A DNA stretch of 12,944 nt from NCBI GenBank assembly GCA_038230595.1, contig JBBRMY010000071.1:1-12944 (forward strand), in the 5' to 3' direction. The position numbers and the translations under genes are program-made. Of this stretch, positions 7,825 to 12,944 are shown in pieces. The first letter of the stretch is position 1. Every line of letters starts with the position of its first letter. The notes under the pieces were generated by a model. It ran no database searches. It was not told the origin of the DNA and was given only the letters and a program-made list of their open reading frames with translations. This DNA is from JBBRMY01 sp038230595. Lineage in GTDB: Bacteria > Bacteroidota > Ignavibacteria > Tepidaquicellales > Tepidaquicellaceae.

Positions 7825-8832
7825 TTGAATCCGAAAAAAAATCACAGGTTTTTCAAAATTATTATAGCGCTGGTCATTCTGCTGCTTATTTCCCTGATCT
7901 CACTTTATCTGGGAAGTGTAAAGATACCTGTAGGCGAGATACTTACGATCTTTTCATCGGATAATGAATCCTATAGAAAAATAATTCTGGATTTCCGCCT
8001 GCCAAGGCTTTTGAATGCTATTATTGTCGGCTCCTCTCTTTCTGCAGCCGGAATAATACTGCAATCTCTTTTGCGCAATAATCTTGCTGAACCGGGAATA
8101 TTGGGGATTTCAGCCGGTGCAGGGCTTGGTGCTATCCTTGTTTTTATTATTCCATGGTCTCTTTCTTATGCGCTTCTTACGCCTGCTGCATTTATTTTTG
8201 CTATCGGCACTACGTTTCTTATTTTTTACATCGCAAAAGGGATATCAAATAAATATAATAATTTTATCTCTACAAATAAAATCATCTTAGCAGGAATAGC
8301 AATAAGCGCGCTGTTTGCCGCAGTAAATGGCTTCCTGCTTTACATTGCAGGCAACAGTGTTACCCAGATAATTTTTTGGCTGAGCGGAGGACTTTCCGGT
8401 AGAGGATGGAATGAATTTAATTTTACTATCGGATTTGTTGTGATAGGATTAGTCATGAGCTTTTTTCTTTCAAAAGAATTGAACGTTTTAAATCTTGGTG
8501 AGGAAATGGCAGCATCAGCGGGACTTAATCTTAAAAGAGTGCAGGTCCTTGCTGTTTTTGTTTCTGCTTTGCTTGCAGCTTCTGCTGTTTCAATCGCCGG
8601 AATAATTACTTTTGTCGGGCTAATTATACCGAATATTTCAAAAATGATAATTGGCATCGATCACCGTTATACAATTCCGTTCAGCATAATCACAGGAAGC
8701 ATTTTTCTGGTTGTATCTGATATTATTGCGCGGGTTGTTATTGCACCATCGGAATTGCCTGTAGGTATCATCACGAGCTTCATTGGCGCGCCGATATTTA
8801 TCTGGCTGATAGTCAGAAGGCAGAAGAATTAA
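7825..8832 (+). CDS. FecCD/BtuC-family ABC transporter permease (iron-siderophore/heme/cobalamin type)
   Basis: A 335-aa inner-membrane permease of the type II importer family that moves iron chelates, heme or vitamin B12 with energy from a partner ATPase. Family signatures are all present: RLPR (58-61), the loop LRNNLAEPGILGISAGAGLG (83-102), LGEEMAASAGLN (224-235), GIITFVGLIIPN (259-270), and the C-terminal LPVGIITSFIGAPIFIWLI (311-329). About ten hydrophobic segments and full length fit a normal BtuC fold. The start is TTG: the nearest in-frame upstream stop is at 7789-7791, and the only nearby ATG (7817) is out of frame. No ATP-binding subunit or substrate-binding protein is adjacent, so the substrate cannot be assigned. 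No riboswitch fits the 55-bp leader. mnmE follows 72 bp downstream on the same strand. Confidence 0.9.
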   Translation: MNPKKNHRFFKIIIALVILLLISLISLYLGSVKIPVGEILTIFSSDNESYRKIILDFRLPRLLNAIIVGSSLSAAGIILQSLLRNNLAEPGILGISAGAGLGAILVFIIPWSLSYALLTPAAFIFAIGTTFLIFYIAKGISNKYNNFISTNKIILAGIAISALFAAVNGFLLYIAGNSVTQIIFWLSGGLSGRGWNEFNFTIGFVVIGLVMSFFLSKELNVLNLGEEMAASAGLNLKRVQVLAVFVSALLAASAVSIAGIITFVGLIIPNISKMIIGIDHRYTIPFSIITGSIFLVVSDIIARVVIAPSELPVGIITSFIGAPIFIWLIVRRQKN

Positions 8833-8857
8833 AATTAATTCATTACAGAATGTTGCG

Positions 8858-8872
8858 AAGCTTCGGAAGCTT
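8858..8872 (+). other. Small hairpin between permease and mnmE
   Basis: AAGCTT-CGG-AAGCTT forms a short 6-bp stem with a 3-nt loop in the 72-bp gap after the permease gene. The bases that follow (TGTCTATTTTA) make a poor T-tract, so it is at most a weak terminator or a processing site. Confidence 0.3.
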
Positions 8873-8904
8873 TGTCTATTTTATTACGAAACACATAAAA
8901 AAGA

Positions 8905-10365
8905 TTGAACCCACATAACTCCATATCAGATACTATTACAGCCCTTGCGACTGCTCCGGGAGAAAGCAGTATTGCAGTCGTCAGGATCTCAGGCAATAAA
9001 GCATTTGAAATAACATCCGGGATATTTTTTAAAGATAAGAATGGAGAAAATAATTTTAATATAGATTCCATTGCTTCCCATACGATACACTTTGGATACA
9101 TCTTTGACTCAGAACATTTAGTCGATGAAGTAGTTGTTTCTATATTTAAAAATCCTCATTCTTACACAGGCGAAGACGTGATAGAGATTTCAACTCACGG
9201 CGGAAATTTTATTTCCTCTAAATTAATTGGTATTCTCTTAAAAAAAGGATGTCGTTTTGCAGAGCCCGGAGAATTTACAAAGCGGGCATTTCTTAATGGC
9301 AGAATAGATCTATCACAGGCAGAAGCGATTGCCGACCTTATAAGATCAAAAACTGACCGGGCACATTTATTTTCACTTAAGCAGATTGAAGGTTCATTAT
9401 CGGAATTTGTAAAAACCTCCCGAAATGATCTAATTCATTTAACAGGACTTGTTGAGCTTGAGCTTGATTTTGCAGAGGAAGATCTTGAATTCGTTCAGAA
9501 GGATAAGCTGAAGAATGGCATTTCGAACCTGAAGAATGAGATGGAAAAAATTATTGCAACTTATAATTCGGGGAAGTTTATTCGTGACGGAATTAATCTC
9601 GTAATAGCCGGCAGACCTAACAGCGGTAAATCTTCACTCTTCAATTACTTCTTAAAAACTAACCGAGCGATAGTCAGCGATATAGCAGGTACAACAAGAG
9701 ATTATATAGAAGAAAGTTTAATAATTAACGGAGTGCAGTTCAATCTTGTTGATACTGCAGGGTTAAGACTAACCGAAGATGTGCTTGAATCAGAAGGCAT
9801 TAAGCGCAGCCATGAAAAAATAAAAGAAGCCGATCTAATAGTTTATCTTATTGATGCTTCACAGCCGCCAAGAGAAATGGACAGCTCAGTAAAATATTAT
9901 TCAGAATATGTTGAAGGAAAAAATTCACTGCTTGTATTTACTAAGGATGATAAAGTAGATGACAACCATGCCTTTCTCAGGAATATAATTCAGCTAATGA
10001 ATAAATATACTATAAAAGGCGATATACGAGGAACAAGTTACGCGCATGACTTCATGCTCATTTCACTTCTGAAAGATGAAACAATTGAAGCACTTAAGAC
10101 TGCAATGATATCTAAAGTGATCAAAGAAGAAATATCAGCTTCTACCAATGACATAATATTAACCAACAACCGCCACAGGATATGCTTGGAGAATACCATT
10201 GTCTCACTCGAAAATGCAATTAAAAGTCTTGACGATCACATGTCAGGTGAGTTCATATCCTTAGACCTCCGCAATGCAATGCGTTCACTCGGTGAACTTA
10301 TCGGAGAGATATCAAATGATGATATTTTAAACGAAGTTTTTTCGAAGTTTTGTATCGGAAAATAA
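8905..10365 (+). CDS. mnmE: tRNA uridine-5-carboxymethylaminomethyl modification GTPase MnmE
   Basis: A 486-aa GTPase that, with MnmG, installs the (carboxymethyl)aminomethyl group at C5 of wobble U34 in tRNAs; cytoplasmic. The N-terminal tetrahydrofolate-binding domain begins SDTITALATAPGESSIAVVRISG-like (from residue 8) and includes GEFTKRAFLNGRIDLSQAEA in the hinge to the helical domain. The G domain has the P-loop GRPNSGKS (236-243), DIAGTTRD (259-266) and DTAG (283-286). G4 is TKDD (346-349) instead of NKxD, and G5 reads ISLL (386-389) where ISAK is usual. The C-terminus is the diagnostic CIGK (483-486), whose cysteine takes part in the chemistry. It is longer than the usual length of about 455 aa, mainly inside the G domain. 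The TTG start is forced by an in-frame TAA at 8896-8898. Confidence 0.95.
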   Translation: MNPHNSISDTITALATAPGESSIAVVRISGNKAFEITSGIFFKDKNGENNFNIDSIASHTIHFGYIFDSEHLVDEVVVSIFKNPHSYTGEDVIEISTHGGNFISSKLIGILLKKGCRFAEPGEFTKRAFLNGRIDLSQAEAIADLIRSKTDRAHLFSLKQIEGSLSEFVKTSRNDLIHLTGLVELELDFAEEDLEFVQKDKLKNGISNLKNEMEKIIATYNSGKFIRDGINLVIAGRPNSGKSSLFNYFLKTNRAIVSDIAGTTRDYIEESLIINGVQFNLVDTAGLRLTEDVLESEGIKRSHEKIKEADLIVYLIDASQPPREMDSSVKYYSEYVEGKNSLLVFTKDDKVDDNHAFLRNIIQLMNKYTIKGDIRGTSYAHDFMLISLLKDETIEALKTAMISKVIKEEISASTNDIILTNNRHRICLENTIVSLENAIKSLDDHMSGEFISLDLRNAMRSLGELIGEISNDDILNEVFSKFCIGK

Positions 10366-10393
10366 TTGTATGTATATTGATTGAAAAGAATTA

Positions 10394-10431
10394 AATAAAA
10401 AAGCCATTGGTTAACCAATGGCTTTTTTATT
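10394..10431. terminator. Bidirectional rho-independent terminator (38-bp perfect palindrome)
   Basis: GCCATTGGTTAACCAATGGC (10403-10422) is flanked by A-runs on the left and T-runs on the right, and the symmetry extends without mismatch over 10394-10431. Six T residues follow the stem on either strand. It lies 28 nt after the mnmE stop and 14 nt after the stop of the convergent T9SS-substrate gene, so it serves both transcripts. Confidence 0.92.
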
Positions 10432-10445
10432 AAACAAAACAAAAT

Positions 10446-12212
10446 TTATTTCACAAGCGTCATTTTCTTTGTTGCTTCGAAACTGCCGGTGGTAATTTTG
10501 TAAACATAAACTCCGCTAGAAAGATTTGATGCATTCCAGATAACTTTGTGCGACCCGGCATCAACAACTTCATTAACTAACTGAGCCACTTCTTTTCCAA
10601 GCATATCATAAACCTTTATCGAGACCAGTCCTTTTACAGGCAGAGCAAACTCAATGCTGGTTGAAGGATTGAATGGATTAGGATAATTCTGTTTTAATTC
10701 AAACTTGTCCGGAACCGAAGTGCTGATCGGTATTACATTTACCAGAGTATTGATAACAGATGTATAACCTTCGGTATCAAAGCCTCCGGCTCTTTCGTCT
10801 GTCCAAAGAGGTGTTATCCTGTTCTTCCAATAGTCCACTCCGATATAATCTCCAAATCTTACTGCACTATTCTGATTTGCCGATGGTGACTGAGCTGTGC
10901 TCAGAAGCGTATTTGTAAACGTTAATCCACCATCAGAAGATTTTGCAAGATACATTTCAAAAGTTGTATTGACTGAGGTATTTCTGGAATCAACAAAATT
11001 TATTGCAATTTTTCCTGAATCGTTCACTGCTATCCATGGCCAGCACTGAAGCTTTCCGTTGCCAACTGCATCATTATTAACTCTTACTGCCGGCGACCAG
11101 TTGTTCCCTCCATTAGTTGACCTGCTGAGAAAAATATCCGGATCTCCGTTCCTTGCATCAGACCATGTTACATAAATATTCCCGTTATTTGGTCCGCCTG
11201 AAATATCAGTGGCTATGGATGGAAATGTTACACCACTGGTTGTGATCGGAATAGTTGGTCCGACTCCCCCGCCAACAGTCTTATCAACGCCGAATGTCAG
11301 TCCTCCGTCTGTTGACTTATCAAACTTTATCGAATCATCAATTGCACCATTGCCGTCTAACCAGCAAACATAAACTTCGCCGTTTTTTCCGACGCAAATA
11401 TCTGATCCCTGCAATCCGCTTGTGATATCGCTTATCGATACAGGCGCCGTCCAGTTAAGTCCGGCATTCGTAGATCTTGTAAGCTTAATTCCTGTTACCG
11501 AACTGAACCTTGTCCAGCTTATATATAAATTGTTTCTGAACGGACTGTTAGGAGTCCAGTCGGTGCAGATATATTCTTTATCTTCAGAACCGCTTTGCGC
11601 AACAATCACTGCTATAGGGAATGTAACTCCCCCATCGGTTGACTTATAGACTGCTAATGTTCCGTTTGAATTTGTATTTGTGAGTGCAATTACATTAATA
11701 TAAAAAAAGCCTGATGTATCTTCACATACAGCAGGGTCGCTGTTTCTTGGTAGTCCCGGTAATAAAGTTGAATCAAGAAGCTGGCTTGCTGCCCATGTTG
11801 TTCCGCCGTCAGTAGAATAACTGTAACCAACCCGTCTTCTTGTTACAGGATCTGCTCCCTGCCTGAAATCTCTCCATGCAGCAACAACTCTGTTCGGATC
11901 TTTTTTACTGATCTTCACAGACATTTCATTTTGAGGTGCAGTGTTCTGAGAAACATTTACATTCGTAAAAACCGAAGGTGAAAATTGCCCTTGCCATCCC
12001 AGATCCAAACCGAAGTTAAAATTTTCATTCTCTTCTGCTTCTTCATCTAATGGCTTTGTGAATCTGCGGGATTTTGATGTTACATTTTCCTGAGATTCCA
12101 TTGGCTTTGTAAATCTTTTTTCTTTATTCTTTTCAGGCTCTTTATCACTTATCTGAAAAGCCAGAAAAGAAAACATTGCAAGAGCTATAACTACAGCAAA
12201 TAATTTATTCAT
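10446..12212 (-). CDS. Secreted six-Asp-box beta-propeller protein with T9SS sorting domain
   Basis: A 588-aa exported protein. Residues 1-20 look like a signal peptide (MNKLF then a hydrophobic core). A charged linker carries a duplicated RFTKP motif (33-37 and 50-54). Six BNR/Asp-box motifs follow at S133-W140, S191-F198, S247-W254, S300-F307, S365-W372 and S425-F432. Their 53-65 residue spacing predicts a six-bladed, sialidase-like beta-propeller. Several blades also share a W-x-D-x-R-like strand (for example WSDAR, WTDER). Residues 504-588 form a T9SS type A sorting domain (QNYPNPFNPST, VYDMLGKEV, SGVYVYKI). The protein should be secreted and anchored at, or released from, the cell surface. 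The fold is shared with exo-sialidases, but Asp boxes alone do not prove enzymatic activity. The start is ATG without a Shine-Dalgarno sequence. Confidence 0.87.
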   Translation of the reverse strand: MNKLFAVVIALAMFSFLAFQISDKEPEKNKEKRFTKPMESQENVTSKSRRFTKPLDEEAEENENFNFGLDLGWQGQFSPSVFTNVNVSQNTAPQNEMSVKISKKDPNRVVAAWRDFRQGADPVTRRRVGYSYSTDGGTTWAASQLLDSTLLPGLPRNSDPAVCEDTSGFFYINVIALTNTNSNGTLAVYKSTDGGVTFPIAVIVAQSGSEDKEYICTDWTPNSPFRNNLYISWTRFSSVTGIKLTRSTNAGLNWTAPVSISDITSGLQGSDICVGKNGEVYVCWLDGNGAIDDSIKFDKSTDGGLTFGVDKTVGGGVGPTIPITTSGVTFPSIATDISGGPNNGNIYVTWSDARNGDPDIFLSRSTNGGNNWSPAVRVNNDAVGNGKLQCWPWIAVNDSGKIAINFVDSRNTSVNTTFEMYLAKSSDGGLTFTNTLLSTAQSPSANQNSAVRFGDYIGVDYWKNRITPLWTDERAGGFDTEGYTSVINTLVNVIPISTSVPDKFELKQNYPNPFNPSTSIEFALPVKGLVSIKVYDMLGKEVAQLVNEVVDAGSHKVIWNASNLSSGVYVYKITTGSFEATKKMTLVK

Positions 12213-12539
12213 TTTTTATAATTGAAAGTTAGTCCAGTACATATAAGGTACGATATTTATACGTAATTGAAAACCAAATTACATATGGCAAAGTTCAATG
12301 AAATAGTTTTGCTTTCAAATATTGTTCAAATCATCTTTCTTTTTTAAAAAAGGAATCCCATTATGAAATTGAAAGATATCTGAATTCTCGTCACAGTAAT
12401 TCTAACCTTCTTCACACTTTTTAGTTTCCAGGTTTCAATTTTCAAGGAATACATAAAATAAGGGTATGACCTGATTTTTATGTTTTATTATAAGGCTTTG
12501 CATTGAATTTATATTAATTTATCCCTATTTTTATGAGTT
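12213..12539. other. 327-bp AT-rich intergenic region between divergent genes
   Basis: The gap separates the starts of the T9SS-substrate gene (minus) and the XRE regulator (plus), so it should hold both promoters. I see no RNA gene, terminator or convincing coding sequence. It contains a 14-bp palindrome CTTTTTTAAAAAAG (12339-12352) that may be only low complexity, and the AATTTAT direct repeat near the regulator start. No integrase site or flanking repeat was recognised. Confidence 0.6.
12506..12522 (+). repeat. AATTTAT direct repeat, possible autoregulatory operator
   Basis: AATTTAT at 12506-12512 and 12516-12522 has a 10-bp period, one helical turn, and ends 17 bp before the ATG of the XRE-type regulator. 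HTH regulators of toxin-antitoxin-like pairs commonly bind repeats just upstream of their own gene. In this AT-rich stretch a chance origin is also likely. Confidence 0.3.
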
Positions 12540-12935
12540 ATGAAAACAAATACTCTTCAAGTCAGGCAATTGGATCAAAAAATGAAGGACCTAAAACTTC
12601 TCGAACAAAATATTTTTCCGGCAAAAGGATGGATTAGATCTATTCGAAAAACAATTGGAATGTCACAGCTTCAGCTTTCTGAAAGACTTTCTATTACAAA
12701 TCAAAGTGTACATGAAATTGAAAAGCGTGAAGAGGAAGGCTCAATAACTTTAAAAACATTAAGTGATTCTGCAAATGCAATGGATATGAAATTAATTTAT
12801 GGATTGGTGCCAAAGGACGGATCTTTGGAATCATTAATTAACAGGAAAGCAGCAGAGCTAGCAGAAAAGTTAGTAAGGCGGGCATCTCAATCTATGAAGC
12901 TTGTGGATCAGGAAGTCTCTGATGTTCGAGTTTAA
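12540..12935 (+). CDS. XRE-family HTH regulator, 'mobile mystery protein A' type
   Basis: A 131-aa DNA-binding protein. The N-terminal part is basic and helical, with a helix-turn-helix of the Cro/CI (XRE) type at about residues 32-62 (MSQLQLSERLSITNQSVHEI, 41-60). The rest (MDMKLIYGLVPKDGSLESLI, 81-100, then AELAEKLVRRASQSMKLVDQE) follows the pattern I know from mobile mystery protein A. That protein is typically encoded directly upstream of mobile mystery protein B, a Fic/DOC-domain protein, in genomic islands and near mobile elements. The likely role is antitoxin-like repressor of the pair; this is inference from organisation. The start is ATG at 12540; the ATG at 12533 is out of frame. 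Its end overlaps the next reading frame by 14 nt, indicating translational coupling. Confidence 0.8.
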   Translation: MKTNTLQVRQLDQKMKDLKLLEQNIFPAKGWIRSIRKTIGMSQLQLSERLSITNQSVHEIEKREEEGSITLKTLSDSANAMDMKLIYGLVPKDGSLESLINRKAAELAEKLVRRASQSMKLVDQEVSDVRV

Positions 12936-12944
12936 CGAGCCATC
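12922..12944 (+). CDS. 5' end of a downstream gene, probably Fic-domain 'mobile mystery protein B' (partial)
   Basis: An ATG at 12922 opens a frame, offset +1 from the regulator, that reads MFEFNEP and continues beyond the window end. It overlaps the regulator's stop by 14 nt. Only seven full codons are visible, so identity rests on context: in known loci the A protein is followed directly, often with overlap, by the Fic/DOC-domain B protein, a presumed AMP-transferase-type toxin or effector. The sequence itself shows only the overlapping start. Confidence 0.45.

Noticed and set aside
8835..9101. 88-codon open frame on the minus strand across the mnmE start
   Set aside because: It is antisense to the conserved folate-binding domain of mnmE and has no recognisable features; a chance frame.
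12285..12347. 20-codon plus-strand frame in the 327-bp gap
   Set aside because: Very short, no ribosome-binding or coding signal, and it ends in a poly-T/poly-A tract; indistinguishable from chance.
12533..12637. ATG 7 bp upstream of the regulator start in another frame
   Set aside because: It closes after about 34 codons while overlapping the well-supported regulator, and its product resembles nothing.

Overview
The window looks like chromosomal DNA of an AT-rich bacterium of the Bacteroidota/Chlorobi/Ignavibacteria group, most likely Ignavibacteria-like. This rests on four things. The protein encoded at 10446-12212 (minus) ends in a type IX secretion (T9SS) sorting domain of the NYPNPFNPST...SGVYVYK type that is common in that group. 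A bacillithiol-type deacetylase is present. The leucyl-tRNA synthetase carries insertions of the Bacteroidota kind. Finally, no gene has a Shine-Dalgarno sequence, and four of the nine complete genes appear to start with TTG. The phylum call is inference from protein style, not from a marker gene.

Layout: (1) 26-1366 holds a divergent pair, the bacillithiol deacetylase bshB1 (minus) and a HIT-family nucleotide hydrolase/transferase (plus). leuS (1405-4086, plus) follows 38 bp after the HIT gene and is probably co-transcribed with it. (2) 4087-4196 is a convergent intergenic gap holding a perfect GC-rich 28-bp palindrome (REP-like) and a rho-independent terminator. (3) 4197-7769 (minus) is a two-gene unit: a membrane histidine kinase without a partner response regulator, followed 3 nt later by a large GT-C-type membrane glycosyltransferase with an unassigned C-terminal half. 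(4) 7825-10365 (plus) holds a lone FecCD/BtuC-type ABC permease and the tRNA-modification GTPase mnmE. They are divergent from the kinase across a 55-bp gap that contains an inverted repeat. (5) A perfect 38-bp palindromic bidirectional terminator separates mnmE from the convergent T9SS-secreted six-Asp-box protein (10446-12212, minus). (6) After a 327-bp AT-rich gap, the right edge holds an XRE-family regulator of the 'mobile mystery protein A' type. The first codons of an overlapping downstream gene follow, presumably the Fic-domain partner 'mobile mystery protein B', cut off by the window end.

Most of the window is ordinary housekeeping (thiol biosynthesis, translation, tRNA modification) with surface or envelope functions in between. 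The parts most likely to reward follow-up are the right-edge XRE/Fic-type pair (a toxin-antitoxin-like, mobile-element-associated module whose biology is poorly described), the kinase/GT-C pair, and the isolated GC-rich palindrome after leuS. No tRNA, rRNA, CRISPR array, insertion sequence or riboswitch was recognised.
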